DNA of 64,000 nucleotides, from NCBI GenBank assembly GCA_013397845.1, contig VZTG01007226.1, positions 21,288-85,287 of the forward strand, read 5' to 3'. Below the pieces are notes generated by a model, which had not been told where the DNA came from, did no database searches, and saw nothing but the letters and a program-made list of their open reading frames with translations. This DNA is from Melanocharis versteri. Taxonomy: Eukaryota; Chordata; Aves; Passeriformes; Melanocharitidae. Positions within the stretch are counted from its first letter, which is position 1; every line of letters begins with the position of its first letter. The translations under genes and the position numbers were made by a program. Positions 1-14,873 of the stretch are shown here, in pieces.

Positions 1-3000
1 AACATCTCCATTTGCCAGTAAAGGGATTGTCACATCTGGAATTTACACAAGCTACGAGGAGCCAGGAGCCACTATTTCGTTTTACTTGCATGGCGCCATA
101 AAACATGTTAGCACTTTAGAAGTGTTGCGGGGCAGATGGACGCAGGACGACAACAACTCCCGCAGCCCTGCCATGCCCCCGCCCTCCCCTGCCACCATCG
201 CGGGACACCGGACTCAGCCCTGCATCTTACTCAACGCCCTCAACTTTGCTCCAGCCCCTGGGAAGGGAGGCTTTTGGCCTCCAACACTGCCAGCTGGCTT
301 CACATCTGCACGTTACAGTCCAAGAAGGCTGGGAGAGGGACCTGCTGTGCCCCCTGCACACCTCTCAGGGAGTGCCAGCCTTCCCCTCGGGCTCAACCCA
401 CACGGAGGAGGACTCAGTAACCAATCGCTTTAAACCGGTTTCAGAAAGGTTGGCTGTGCCTCTGTTCACTGTTTATTTCCAAGAGCCTTCCACATTTATC
501 CAGCCAGTTTTCCACTGTTTTGCTTTCAGATTTTTGCAGTTGCAAGCTTTGAGCGCTCCTCCTTGCAAGAGCCTCCTCGCTCATCCCTCAGCACACTAAT
601 GGTGCCAGAGGTGGTAACGAGCCCCATGGGCTGACTTCCCGTAGGAAGCCCCTGTCCTCACCCCAATGAAAACACTGGGAAGCATACTGAAAAGAGCAGT
701 GGGATACAGGCATCCACAGGCTGGACCCATCCCATCCAGTAACAGTAGACATAAAAATTAAGGGGAAGAAGATGAAGTCAATGGCCTTTTGACCTTTGGC
801 ACTTCTCGTCTGCACACAGGCCTTAAGGCCTTAAGTACAAGGCAAAATCCAACAGCCCACAATTCCCAGTTTGTTTTTCCTCTCATTTTTTTTCTCATGG
901 AGCAGTGGTTACCCAAGAAACCTGCTGCCCACTGATTTTCGTTAGGGACCAAGCCACACTGAGTGGGAAACCAGAACAGGCACAAAAGTCATCTCTTGGC
1001 CCACCGTGCTGGTTGTGAAACATCGTGCAGAGGTAAAGGCCTTCAGGTTACCATGTGGAAACTTGGCTGTGATTTACACCTCCTCCTCATCCTCCCTCCA
1101 AGGGACAAATGGCTGACTTGGGGAGGCTCACTTCACCCTGCAGAGGACTGGCTGCATCATTGCTCACTTTGCTGCTTGATGGCAGGGCACAATCCCAGCT
1201 TTTGTGAGTTACCCACCTTGCCCATCCAGTACGGGATCCACATCCTGGAGTCCCACCAGTGCTCACATGAGCCTGTCAGGGAGCAAACCTTGTGCCAGGG
1301 ACGGCTCCCCTGCAGTGGAATACACAGCAGCAGCCCTGCAAGGGTGGTGGGAGATGGGGAGAGTTGGCTGCCTTATGCTTGAGCTCTCGTGACTGACCAG
1401 AAAAGTGAAGTGAAAGAGCACAGTGGGAAGCTGCAAGGTCACACTTTGCTTCTAGTGTTGTCCAGATCCTTCTGCAGAGCCTTCCTGCCTTCCACATGTA
1501 TAACACATCCCATGTCACTCTAAAACTTAAAGCCCCTTGAGGTAAGCTGGTGCAACTTTCCCTTGAGTGCAGGCTCCTGACATTGTAAGATTAGCAGCTG
1601 AAAGGAAAAAAAAAACACTTAAAAGTGTCTTCAAAACCTCCATCTTTAGGTAACAGATAAGTGGCATAAACACTCAAAGTAATGTGCCCACAACCACAGG
1701 CAGTTTTCTGTTAATTCAGGCTGAAGTACTCCGAAAAGGGAGGTCACCTTCCTCCCAAGCTGCAAAGATGACTTCAGGGAGGAGCTGTGACCACAGGTGT
1801 CCCTGTAGCACAGACTTGCCTGAATGTGTGAGGGTTGGCATGGAATATAAACAGTAGCAAGCAGATGGTGTTTTAGGAGGAGAAAATATCAAATTTATGG
1901 CCAGAGGTTGTGCTTACAGTTACAACTGCAGCCTCACTACCTGCTCCTCAGTATTCCTACCAGCCATGCCACAATGGCTCCAGCCCTCTCAACGCCTTTT
2001 CCACAGCCTGGTCATTGCACCCTCAGGAAAAAAAAAAATCCAAATAGGCCAACCTGTTCCTCAGAAGACACACTGGCATGAACTCTGCTCCCCAGCTACA
2101 CCTCCAAATGACAGGAGCTGCAGAGGGGGAAGAAGGAAGAAAATTTGGCTCAAACAGATCTCCTCTATTAAAGAGTCAGCACAGGAGGAGATTTACTTGC
2201 ACCAAAGTACCAAAGACAATGCCAAAACTTACCTAGCACTTATTTGCAGAGCTGGGAGGAGGGCAGGGAGGTATGGCCACCTAGACTTCCCTTAGTTACT
2301 GCCTGCAGCAAGAGCAAGTGCTCACAGTTCAGGAGCTGTGTCTCATGGTCCTGTGCTGTACATAGAAAGTGTCAATCAGTCGCTCAATATCTTGTATTCT
2401 TTCAGATCCCTTTCAAAGCCTGTATAAGGGTATCTAAAACAACAGAGGTCTTTGCATGACAAATTCCACACACTGCATACACAGACGTGGTGGTTTTCAG
2501 AAGTGCTATAGGAATAAATACACTGTATCCTGATCCATGCTCTGCATGTGGCACCGTGCTCCCAGCCTAGAAGGAAATAAAACAATCACTATATTGTATG
2601 ATATGGGTTAGAATGAAGCGGCTGTTTTCTACTCTGCTTTCACTAAGGTCCTGTCTTTCCAGGATGAAACCTTCATATTTGGGAATACTGAGCAGATTTA
2701 TTCTGACACCCATTCCCTGGGGAAAGCCTGCAGCTTCCCAAAGATGGGCTGTGGATGCAGCATCTTCATGGTCACAACTCACTGAAGGGCATTTGTTATC
2801 ACTCATCCCAGCTGAGCTAATTAATCCTCAATAGCAGTGGCTTATTTTAATTGTCTGAACTCTGTTAAGGCAGGACCGAGTGCCCTTAACTCCTCTAATT
2901 CTAGGAGCTGGATTTTCAGCTTACTTCATGGTTTGTTTTTTTCCTTTCACTCTTGCATTGTCTTTTCACTAAATCACATCCTGAAGACCATACCTTGGGA

Positions 3001-4049
3001 AAACCCATGTCTGCAGGCCCCTGTCCTGGCCCAGGAAAAAGCTGATTTTACATGGAAGAGGACCCTACTTTGAAGGTGTCCCTTCCATCCAAAATGTCTC
3101 TGAGATAAAGGCATTTTACTACTTGAGTGGGGATAAGCAGAGTCGAAGCTGCGTGAAGCTGGGCTGACCCAGAGCATGGCCAGGGCACTCGGCTCCCCTG
3201 GGAGGAGCCTGGAGATGCCTGGCTGGGGACCAGTGCCTGCCCAGAGATGGTCTCCTTTGGGGCTGTTGATACTCAGCAACGAGTATAAAATGATGTCACA
3301 TTAATGGGCTTGGGGATAGAGTGACCCCTCCTGAAAAGCTCAGCCGAAAGTGCTCACCCAGGGCTAAGTAGCGAGTGAAGTGGCAGAAGCACAAGCCTTC
3401 ATTCTCCTCCTTGCCGGATCTCTTCTTTAGCCACAGGTTCTATGGTAAAACCTTATCTGCTGCAACTTTATATAACAATTATGTCACCATTAGATTTCAG
3501 AAAGCACCTGCAACATCCAGTTAACTTACCACACCAAAAAACAAGAAAAAACAAGGTACTCCAGATGAAAAGATAAAACGATGACATTGTTTTCAAGGGT
3601 GAAGCCTTTATGGTTTATTATCAAATATAACCCTCTATTTGAGCTATTAACCTAACTTTAATGGAAATCCTTAAGAACTTTACTTAATACTCTTTAATGG
3701 TAAAGTGTAAATAAGGCATTTTTAAAGCAGACAACAAACTTCTTTTGCAAACAGCAGGAGGTATTTTGCCCAACACCACAACTGTTATAGGTGATCCAAC
3801 TGAGGGGCCGAGCGGACACAAACTGTACACTTTTCCCTTTCTGTATGAACTGGTGTAAATCAGGAACAATTCAACTGGTCATTAAGCATAAGAGAAACAC
3901 AGGGGTTTGTTGTGGCTATAGCTTATTCAGCTATGACTTTATATTTAAATATTTTTACAGTATCTTTCACACTGGTGCTTGGGGACTCCCAGGTAGTCAG
4001 AGATGCAATTAGATAAAAGAGGCTATTTGACTTTTCATCCTTACTCTTT
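1..4049. other. Unique non-coding sequence, left edge
   Basis: No gene, RNA or recognisable transposon is seen here. The open frames present are short (at most 139 codons) and lack protein-like composition, splice-site context or known motifs. Only short A-runs occur (for example near 1,604 and 2,030). The sequence is CTGCAG-rich with moderate GC, typical of intergenic or intronic vertebrate DNA. It could be an intron of a gene extending off the left edge, which cannot be decided here. Confidence 0.6.
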
Positions 4050-4350
4050 ACTGCCTTGCTTTTGTAGGTTTAAAGCACAATCTTTCGACTAATTAAACAC
4101 AGTTGAATATTCTGTTGCATGTGCAATGAATGTATAATTAGACTCAAGAGTAAGATTATGTGCTTTCGAGCTGACACTAACACTTCAGCATAAAGGTACC
4201 CCAGGCACCACTAAATGTAACCTATGAGCTCCTGCTAATAGCACGCTGCCTCTGATCTCCAGAGGATTATCTTACTCTGGAGCTCTTATAGGAGCCGTAT
4301 ACTGAAAGGGGCCTGAAACAGATACCCTATAATTTACATCCCTGCTTAGA
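4050..4350. promoter_or_regulatory. Candidate conserved non-coding element
   Basis: This AT-rich, non-repetitive stretch has closely spaced homeodomain-type cores (TAATTAAA at 4,090-4,097 and TAATTAG at 4,135-4,141). It is followed by a segment with several short inverted motifs around CTCCAGAGGATTATC. No open frame explains it. The texture matches developmental enhancers in gene deserts, but this is pattern recognition only; no alignment was available. It could equally be neutral AT-rich sequence. Confidence 0.22.
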
Positions 4351-7300
4351 GCCTCGGTGAGGAAAGGCGGCCTTTGCTCCAAATTATAAGTGTTTCTTTC
4401 CTTCTCTGCTTTTCAGGTCTGAAGTTAAGGCACATGATCTTCAGGGTGCAGAATGCTGTAAGGAACCGCTGGGTGATTTCAGAGAAGAAAGTGTATTTTT
4501 TTGCCCATCTTTTTTTTTTTTTTCATATTCAGGACCACTTTTTTCCCCCATAAACACAGAGAAACCTCTTAAATAAATTATACTAGACCAGACCCTGTCT
4601 CTCTGCTCCAAAATTAAAGATGTCTGCTGCTTTATCCTCACCAAGCACTACCTCCTAGTGCTATTATTTACTATACCTCATAAATATCAGAGTCCTTTCC
4701 CTTCCTCTACTTGGCACTTTTCCCATCACTTTTACGCTGCTGCATTTTGTTTTTGTTGTTGTTTTTTAACAGAGGTTACCCTCCCAGCCACCACATGATA
4801 GTGATTTTTTTTTCTTCCTCATTTTGTGGTTAGACCAGCTCAGACAACTAGATAAATATTGTGGGGAGCTGACCCTTAAACATCAGGTTTGCCTGTATTT
4901 TTTCACAGAGGTCTTTATTTCCTTAAGTTGTAGGTGGTCTCCTTAAGACAGCAGGGAGACAAACCTGGAGCAGTGAAAGGAGGGGAAAAAGAAGAAGCAG
5001 AAAAATCCCCTTAGGATGTTTCCTGTGGTAAAACAGAGTAAGTAATATTTTCAGGAACAGTAAGAAATATTTCAGGGCAGCTCCAGACAAATTCAAATCC
5101 AAATCTTCTGTGAGGTTCAGTGAACTCTGCAAATTGTGCGTTTCCTCCAAAATCCCAAGCCACGCAACTTGAACCTGATTTTGGAGTGAGTAATGGGGAC
5201 CCTGGCATTTCTGTACCCCTTGGCACTTGTGAAGAAGGTTGTGGATTTTTTTAAGATGTCTGTTTTTTCAGAGTAAAGTTTGCTTAAAAAACCAGTGGGC
5301 TAGCTACTGAAAATCAGCCCCTATCAGCTATCATCAGCCACAGATCCAGATGAGAGGGAAAGCTCCTTTACCAGCAGTATGGCTTTAGTGTAAGCAATCT
5401 GCAAATTTCCTCTCATCTGAAAAAGAAAATGACACCTGGACAGGCCAGGAGATAACAACAGGCATGCAGCCTCAGTGTCAGCAATGCCTGTGACATTGCT
5501 AGCATTACCCTCGGTTAGCATGGCAAGTCACACCGCGCCACTGCAGTTCAGTCACTTTTCCGTAAGGTCAACCAACCCCCTTAAAAACTTCCTTCAGCAG
5601 GAGGCTGGCTTGCCTTTTTTGTTGTTGTTGTTTACATTGTCAACAGGACATGTCCTCTGCCAGCACTGAGGAGAACTGTTCTGGAGAAGATGTAGGACCT
5701 GTGTCAGTGTACTTGATCCCCGGATTTCATCACACATTTTGCTTTGCTTTACCCCTGGCCTAACAACAAAGAGGTACCCCGACTTCAGAGCTTTGTAACT
5801 GTGCCCAAACTTCAAGGCTGACATACCTCAACATTGAGAATGAAGTGCAAAATCTCCTTTACTGTTCCAAAAGCATGCCGTTTGGAAAGTTTAGGGATGA
5901 AGCAGGTGCTCAGCTAGGGAGCACTGTGTACTGGTCCCAGCTTATGCTGGCCAACTCCAAACAAAGCTGCTCCTCTCCCTGGGCCACAGGTAGTCAGGCT
6001 GGCCCCACTGACACCCCCCTGCAGCCCACCCCCAGCCGTGGTGGAGCTGCTCTGTGCCACTCTGCTTGTGAGGCTTTCAGGGTTGTAGGTACCTGACAAA
6101 GAGCATCTGCTGGGACCCTTCATTCACTTTTCTCAAAGCCCTGTTCTATTGGGAAGGAAAACCCAAAGTGTCTGCCTACTCACATGGAAAGATACCACGT
6201 ATCTCCATCAGAGTTGCTGAGGCAGATTGCTAAACTTAATTAGCAGTTCCAAGGGCTGAGACAGTGAATGACAGGTCAATTCATGCAGTGAGCTAGCAAA
6301 GATTGCTGATAAATGCTTTCTAATTGAAAGGATGATAAAACACCTATAAGTCACTGAGGAGGTTGAAGAATGAGTTAGTCCTGGGGTTTTTTACACTATG
6401 AAGAGCAAGAAGTGCTAATCTCATCAGCACTGTGTTGTCATTTCCTACCAGCCTAGTCACTCAAAAGGTCCAGGAGGGATCATGAGTAACATTGCAGGGG
6501 GGTGACCAGTCACTGCTCCCTCAGTCCTATTAAAGAGATTGAATAGAAATAATCAATAGCAATGTGGATAAACTCTATTGTACTCTGGAGAACATCAGAC
6601 ATTTCTGTGAATTAGGGAAAAATCAAAGAACAAAAATAATCTCTTGCATACAGCTCCCTTGGGAAATCAGCTGTGCTGATAACACCATGTATCCTTTGCA
6701 GAGCACCTTTCAGCCCAAAGCGTAAGATGGAGGCTGTGGCATCAGAGGTCCAGGTGGTCGAGGCCCCACTCCAACAGCAGCAATGATCAGCTGCATACAA
6801 GCAGTTTGAAACTCGAAGGCTGAACTTTGCCCTAGAAAAACCTCTACATGGGCACATGTACCTGTTTGTCACTCAGGCATCAGGACAGTCATTCTGGCAG
6901 AAGGACACAGCAGTTCCACAGGATGAGAAATGCTCCTAGGTTGTCACAGCATGAAAAGCTGCCAGAGCTGCCCTGCAAGAGCCCTGTGCCTAGACATGAC
7001 CCAAAAGTTACCTTCTGCAGCATTAAGTGACACAACACTGGCTGCTGGGAAGGCAAGAAAACAGCCACCACCCATTAGCAGGAACCTCTGCTGCCTTGTT
7101 TCCACACTGTGCAACCCTGGATGATTTTTTTCTGCTGTTTCTCTTTCCTTTCCTCCTCTTTTGCTGGTCTTTCTAGGCCAGGAGTGGGACTGCCAGTGTA
7201 TTTGCTCCGTGCTTAACACGATGGGCTACAGCTCTGGCTTAAGCCTTTGGTTACTGCTGTCACGTAGATAATAATCCACAACACTTGCACACACCACATT

Positions 7301-8380
7301 GCTGAAATGTAGCCATGCTAGAGGTGAGCTTGGGATGTGGCCGAGTGACACAAGCCACAGAACACGTATAAAGTGAGGTTTTGCCAAAGGCAAAAGGTCA
7401 AGGCATTTTTGCACCCTTAAGAAGCAGACCTCATTTTCTGTCTTAGGACGTGCCTTACTTTCCCCCTTCTGCCCCACCAAAATCCACACAGAGTTCTCAC
7501 TACATTGTATTTAATATCTACAGTGTGACACCCGACATTTTCCAGGAGATTGCAGCACTCCCATAATGGTGCTTTCCACGTTTAACTAGTGACAGATTTG
7601 CTGTCTCTACATCAAAAATTGTGTAAATTCTTTCCACAAAGAAGACCATTTTGCACGGAAAAGAGTGTGCCTGGCTGATGCATCTGACTAGATATTGACA
7701 TGAGGGGAGAGGCACAATACTTACACTAACCAGTGTGTGAAAGTAGTCCAATGATGGCATAACTGTGCTTGTATTTATGGATTCAACTGGTTTGTAAAAC
7801 TCTAAGACCCTGTTCTTTAAATTTCAGATCCCCGAACTCTTGAAAGTCCAGATCAGTCTTGATCAGCTCATTCTTGTGCTCAGTGTGTTTTGCCTCAAGT
7901 TAAAAGCCCCAGGCTATGGATAGACACTTTCTTCACAGTCAGATGTGCAGGTAGGTATTTTGACAGGACTGCATGAGACAAGTGAGATCAGCGGCTCTGC
8001 CAGTAAAGTCTTAGAGATGTAACTTGCAAAGGAAGGACAGGGCAAAACATTCTTCCAGCAACTGTGTCCAAAAGGTGTATCGACCAGGAGTGTAGTGACT
8101 ACAGTATTATATTAACATTTAAACCAAGAGCCCCATTTAGTGCCTGGCCATAAATGAAGGTCACCTTGGGCCACTCACATTACACCACATCTCAGACCTG
8201 ATCTTCATACACTCTCCATGTTATAATTATGTATCAAATACAGCTATGCATATGTAAGTATGCATCAAATATATATTGCTTTAGTTTATGTAGTCTCTAA
8301 GAGTACTATCCCTGTTGCGCAGGCACCTATGTTGGTATAAAACTTCTCTTTACTGACTAAGTAAAATATATTCCTATGAT
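4351..8380. other. Non-coding sequence with a poly(T) tract
   Basis: No supportable gene is seen. A 14-base T run occupies 4,510-4,523. Open frames here reach only 60-95 codons on both strands and overlap each other in competing frames, as expected by chance. I see no LTR, LINE or SINE signature. The 8.2-8.3 kb end grades into AT-rich DNA leading to a microsatellite. Confidence 0.55.
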
Positions 8381-8432
8381 ATATTTATTTATGGAAATTT
8401 ATTTATTTATTTATTTATACTTACTTACTTAC
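8381..8432. repeat. TTTA/TTAC tetranucleotide microsatellite
   Basis: Imperfect TTTA units run from 8,381, with the longest clean block at about 8,398-8,417. They change into TTAC units at about 8,419-8,432. The change of unit within one tract is typical of a compound microsatellite. The region is likely length-polymorphic. Confidence 0.9.
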
Positions 8433-11400
8433 ATAAATATTTCTGACTTAGGGATAAGCTGTGGCACTCTACAGCCATACAAACTACTATGTGCCCATTC
8501 TCACTGCAAGATTTTCTCCTGGTGTTTGGAAAAGTGCACCTGCTGAAGCAACCCAGTCCATGGTTGTGGTGGTTATAAAGCTTCAATATACCTCGCAATA
8601 AAGGCTCCCTAGCCATTTTCACACATACTGTGGAATAAAAGACACATATCTCAATGCCACAGAAGCTTTTCTCCCTCTCTCCACAGTCTCATCCTCAGTG
8701 AACACCCTTTGGATCAAAGATTGTTGTTTGATCCCAGGGAAAGGTTAACAGTGAAGGCAGTCCTTAGGCAGTTGCTCCAAATAGCCTAACTAGGGGTGCA
8801 CTACAAATCAGATCAGGCAACTGATCCTTTCTTTTTTTTTTTTTCAGGGTGTCTTTTTTTTCTTGAAACATTTTTTCAAGCCAGCTGCAGCTGCATCCTC
8901 CATCTCCTCAAGCCAGAGCCTAAATTAGCATCCATTTAAATTAATAAGACAGATATTCCAAGTTTTATGTTTCAAGCTTACAGCGAAGCTGAGCAGATGT
9001 GATGCATGTTTACAAATGCAGAGACATTTTGGGAGTTGCCCTGTTTGATGTCTGGACTTGTTTTGTACACACTCTTCATATTGCTGCAAGTTCTTGGAGG
9101 AGGATCCTTCCATGGTGACTTTACTAAATGAAATAAAATGAAGCCTCCTTCTGTTTAAGTCAAAGGGAACTTGGCTTAAAAGCTTTTTTCTTCCCTTTTT
9201 TTTCCAGTTGCAAGATATCTCTTTAGCTTATATCTAACTGTGTCATCAGTAATTAGGCATGTACAGGAAATCAATCTCAATAGGGATGTAAGATTCAAAA
9301 CCTGCCAGTAAGCAGTAGATAACAATACTTTTTAAACATAAGCTCTTCAAAATTATGCTTATTAGTTAAATACAGACTCTGAGTCAAGCTCCCAGATAAC
9401 CTAACAATAATTAATTTTGTTTGAAAGAATAAGCCTGAACTGTTGTGGTGACCATAGGAATACAAACCACTAAGATAAAACCTGGACAGATTTCCTCTAG
9501 GCTGGGAAGTATGAACAGCAGTGTGACAATTGCTAGGAGGGATGGCAGTGCAAAAACCAAAAATACCAACAAAACCCAAAAAAAAATTCCTAACAGAAAT
9601 TTAGGCCTGAGAAATGCATGTCAGCCAGTAAGGAACTCTGTTCCTGTTAGCCTGTTAGGCGATTCACGGTGTCCTGACCAGGTGCAAACCACAAGGAGCA
9701 CTTTTGGGGGCATTTGTTTCCTCCAGTGGTTGTTTGCATCAAAACGTTTTCTCTGATAGTTACTGGAGCTAAGATTTCCCACCTAAGCAGACAGGAAAAC
9801 ATGGCAAAGCATAGATATTTTGTGATCATACATGTACTTCCATGTCTCTGTACACACAATCACATGCAAACACAGGGAAGGTCAAATGTGGAGCTGAAGA
9901 GAGGCAGTGTCCCTTCTCTGGTTACGTCTGCACACGGAACATCAGGTTCAAACACTGAGGTGATGTAAATTGGAAATGCTGTGTTTGAGGCAGTAGAGTT
10001 AGGCCATTTGATGCTGATCCAAAATACCTTCTCTAAGTATGTAGGCAGGCCATGCCCCCCCAAATCTGAGCAGATCCACTGAGTCAGAGGCAGTTTACAA
10101 ATAATCAAATTTACTCTTCTTTTCCTTCCACCTGGAGCCTATTAATCCATAAAATTTGGAAAACAATGAAAACCCACTGCAGTGTATTATTAGATTTTGA
10201 AAAGTCCTGCATTCGACAGTTGGAGCTGGAGTTACTTGCAGGAGTTAGATTAACAAAGTTGCTCTAGCAACACAGTTCTTGAGATGCAGTCAGCAAACCA
10301 AGACTACAAAAACAAAGAACCCACAAATCAAGCCCACAAGGACAGGCAGCTAGTTTCATTGCTTCTGACAGCAAGGTAGTTTAAGCCCTGCTTTCATTTG
10401 GCCATGTGTGTCCTTTGTCATTTGGAAACTGGGAAAGACCTATTAGATATGTTGAATTGGGGTACTGCCAGTAGCTATTGCTTTCAAGACCTTTACACAC
10501 TGAGATGGGAAGAATGTGTCCATGAAATAGATACTGGAGCCTGTGTGTTTGTGCATGTGTGCGTCAACTTCAGAAGAAAAAAGGCCTGAATGAGTTAGAT
10601 CTGTAAACTTAGCTCCCTCTGGGAAAACTCCTCCTCCAGAAACCTTCTACTTTTTCAGAAAACACACATTCTTGTTATTCCAGCTCTCTCATACATTTTG
10701 TAATTCTGACATGCAGTGGGATCGGTGTCTACATTGGCATAAAGGACTCCTGAAATTATGGCACAAATGAGGAATAAAATATCAAGACTGCTGCACAGAT
10801 ACACAAACTGACCTGTAGGAAGGCTTAACATGCTGCTTAACATTCACAAATAAGAGTGCAGGTGTACCCAGATACATCTTTATCTTTCCTCTTCTAGTTT
10901 TCACTTAATGACTTCATTTAGTCAAAATTCTTCTATATCATAGAAAAGGGCACTTGGAAGACACTTGGAAGTTGAAAGGACATCACAACACTTTGCCTCT
11001 GTTTCCATCATGCATCCATACCCTGTGATTTCAATTCCAAGTTGGACTGAAGTGGGAAATAAACCAGGAGCCACTCCAGAGCATCACTCTGATAGGGAGA
11101 CAAAGACACGTGTGGATGGAGAGCAGCTCAGAGGACACATAGCTGACCACTGGTCAATCTGCATTGCCTGCTGCACCCCTTGACTCTGTGCCACTTCCAG
11201 ACTTGCCTTGTAGCAGGCTCCATGAGCCCTTTCATCAGCCCTAGCTCCCAGCAATTGCCTGTCTTTGTGATTGTAGAGCTCCCTGCTCACTCCACAGCTG
11301 GTAATGGAAGCCGCCAGGCATCTGGAACGATTGGCAAGTCCCTATTGCCCTCCCACGGGGTGGGGCATGCCCTCCCATGCATTTGCAGAGCTCTCTGCAC

Positions 11401-14400
11401 CAGGAGTTTGGGAAGGGACAGGGGTCCTACCCCACATCCAGCCATGGCAGCTGAGCTCAGCTGGGAGGTGCCTGCAGCTCCCAGGTTTGACCCCTCCACG
11501 TCCAGCAACTGGGATTTCTCAGATGAATGCTCCTGCCCTGGAACTCGTTCCCCTTGGCAGCTGCTCAGACCTTGAGTCTAATAACCTTCAGGGCACCATA
11601 CAAACTTCATTCATTTTGTTTAACCTTCGATTAACTGAGTTTCTTCTACAATTTTCTCTGAGATTGAGGCCTCCAAGGCAAACAGGAGTGAGGAACAAAC
11701 TTCTTAAGTTTTTTTCTGCTAAAGATAGCAGGGCAGCAAAGTAAATACAGTTACTCCATGCTATCTAAACAAAAAAAAAACAGTACTGAAATGTGTACAA
11801 GAAAACAACCTTAACATTGATAAACCTAAAAGCACTGTCTGTAAAGAGCTGACTGCCTCTGCTTGTCTCTTCGGCGAAGAAAACGTTTCAGACACAGAGC
11901 AGGGATACAGCAAAGGGCCAAAATAAAATGCAGAATTAATCTCTTTTTTCTTTAATTTGTAAAAACACCTGCTATGCTAAGGATGCAAGAAAAGTTCTTC
12001 TATTTCTTTCCTCTCTGAGTAATTGCTAGAGCTGCTGCAGAGACATTTTGCAATTGTGAATACAAAAGGAGGTGGTTTATCTGGCAGTCAAGCTGTGGTT
12101 CCCATGATGAAAGTCTGAGGACTTTGGTGCTGGCATACACATGCCAGCTACTCCCTCCTGTGATCCTCTGTGCTGCAGCTCACCCAGTCTCTCTTTTTTT
12201 TTCCTGTGTCACAATTTTGTCATGAAGTTTCTGAACCCCTTGCCTGTGGCTTCAGATCACTCCTGCCTCAGGGAAAGACAGCCTAGATAAAGGCTCATGT
12301 CCTAGTTGCCAAGACGAAGTAGGGAAGGGGAGAGGTGTAAGGGATTTTAAAGTGTTCCCTGTAATTTGACAGTTATTAATCATGTTCCAGCTCTCTTAGT
12401 GCCTCCAGCTCCTTCATAGCTCGGTATGTACCGGCAGAACTCCAAGGGTTTCTATGGAGCTGCATAAGGTGAAAAGAAAAAACCCTGAATGGTTCCCAAA
12501 GTACTTCAAAATTAATTGGGTAGATTGTGCTGTTGAGGTTTGTTGAGCTTTTTCAAAAATCCTGACATTTTCTGTGGCCCAAAACAGGGCAGAGCTGACT
12601 TTCAGAGTCAGCGTGGTTGGAGCACGTTGCATTTCCTCAAAGATAAGAGAGAGAATCATTTCACACTTTGCCCGGATTTGCAGTAACAGTGGAGGTACGT
12701 GAATCACGGCGATAAATGTTGCAATGCACAGCGGACTCCTGATTCAAAGTCTTCTCTTTATGAAGCTTTCCTATCTCTAAGAGAGTATGATGTAGCTCCT
12801 GGGTAGATCCGAGATGTGGGATCCCACTTCAGCACAAACCACACTGAGACCTTTGTGGCAGAGATGAGTCCTCTCTTCCTGGCCAGACAGTGCAAGCACA
12901 GCTAAAACACGCTCGTCTCCTTTGCATTGGACCTGGTGAGGCCTGGAAAAAGGAAGAAATGAGCACTACACTTTTTGTGCCTCAGCCATAGAAAAGGACA
13001 ATCTGTGCACGGCTAACACCTATTAACCCAACCGTTAATGGTCCATACACAGGGCTTTCAGCTCTGCATATTTTCAGTTTGATCCCCAGTGAGGCGAGGT
13101 AGCATCCACCACAGATATGGCCTCAGTGTTTTGGGGGAACCAGGCAAAACCCTGTGACTTCAGAATCTAGATCCGCATCCATATTTCGTAGCTACTGCCC
13201 AGCCCTCCTTTGCATTAACAGTTTTGGAAAACACCATTATAAGAAGAAGGGAAAATCAAAAGTTTCCTAGTCTGCATGATGAAGATCCCACTTGGGAAAT
13301 CACCTACCCCACTAGTCCTGCAAACAAGATGCCAGGCATCAATATTTCACCCAGCTGAAAGTAAATACAGATCCTTCTGCTAAACCTGCAGTTCCAGACA
13401 AACAGAAAAAAGCTTAAATGAAGGTGTGAGACCAAAAATGAACTTCAGCAGCATGAGTAGGCACAGTGCTGGGGAGCACAGGGGAGCAGAGGTGAAATCA
13501 TTTAGCAAGAGTACATGGTGGGAATTTGAGTGAGTCACAGGAGCAGCAGCTTTCATTATTTCAAACCATTGAAAAACACCCTTGGTCCCCACACCAGGGT
13601 GTGGCTGCACGTATTGAAGGTGTCTCAGGTTTCAAGCGGTAGAGGCATCCGTGGGGCACCCGGGTACCCCGGGACTCCTCCCTGCCCCCTTGATTCCCAG
13701 GCAGAGTGGCAGGATCTGCACATGCTCCGGAGGGCTGCCCACATCCCTGCCTTTTCAGGCAATCCATGTGGCAGGGGGAGGCAGGCCCCCTGCCCGGGGT
13801 GCACTCCTGTGGGGGTACAGGGGGATCAGCCTGTGTGTTGCTGTGAAGACAAAACTTTGATCTTCCATCTTCTGAAAAAACTAAAGTGGTGGGAAGGATA
13901 GAGAGGGGAGAGGAGGTCACAGAGCGCGGAACCACCCAGAGATATTGCCCACCACCTGGGAATCCCCCGAATATGGGAGAGAGCTTCCTTTGCCAGAAAG
14001 CTCAGCCAGCTGTTTTCCCAAAGGGCTCGTTGGGGTTACAAGTATCTACGCATAACAAGGAGCATCTTTTAGCCTGCTCTGCTTTTTATTAAGGACTTAG
14101 TAAACACTTTCTTAACTCATTTAGTGACATCTTTCCTTCATTTCCCAAAGCCAATCACCCACTGAAATTCCTGACCTTAGTAAACACCAAAAAAAGAGTA
14201 CCACTCTTTTCATGGAAAAGCTTGGCATTAGTTCCCAGTAGCAACTGCAGAATCGTTATGGAAGAAGCCAATTAAGCAATAAAGAACAATAAAGTACAGC
14301 CTATTACACTAAAATAATAATTCACACCTACAGTATTGCTACTAGAATCACACCTGCAGTGTTGCATAAAGCCAAAAGCCAGGAACTGTTAAAACAAGCT

Positions 14401-14873
14401 AGCCAGTTTATTATTACAATATAATTTCTCCCTGGGGATACATTGCAGAAAAGATAAAATATTGGTATGTATTCTTATTTGAGTGCGAACAAAAATCTGG
14501 ATTTTAAAAGGGAAACGAACAAGTGGTTCAAGAGTAAAGTCCGATGGAGCTTGATTCATTTAAAACTATACAAGGCCAAATGCTGACAATTAGCTAGTGG
14601 GGTGGGGGTCTGCAGCAGAAGAGGAGAGGAGCGGATGAGGTGACACCATGGCATCTCGCATCTGGTCTGTGGCCTGCTCTCATGGGGCAGGTATTTAGCT
14701 GACCTTAGCTGAAGGACCTCACTGAAGCCAACAGAGCTATTATGTACATAGAGCTAGCTGCTGGGCTGGAAGTAATTTGATAGAAAAAAACTTAAGTGCT
14801 TAGTCAAAGTATCTAGCATGCTTTCCCTTTGAAACATCCCCCAGTGATAGCTATCATAATTATACTTCCTTGC
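8433..14873. other. Non-coding sequence, no genes seen
   Basis: This is a long stretch of unique sequence with only short open frames on both strands and short homopolymers (for example an interrupted T run at about 8,829-8,844). No splice-bounded, protein-like frame was recognised. No tRNA-like box B motif, LTR or LINE protein remnant was found. The 11.3-11.6 and 13.6-13.8 kb parts are locally GC-richer, which lengthens chance ORFs there on both strands. Confidence 0.55.
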
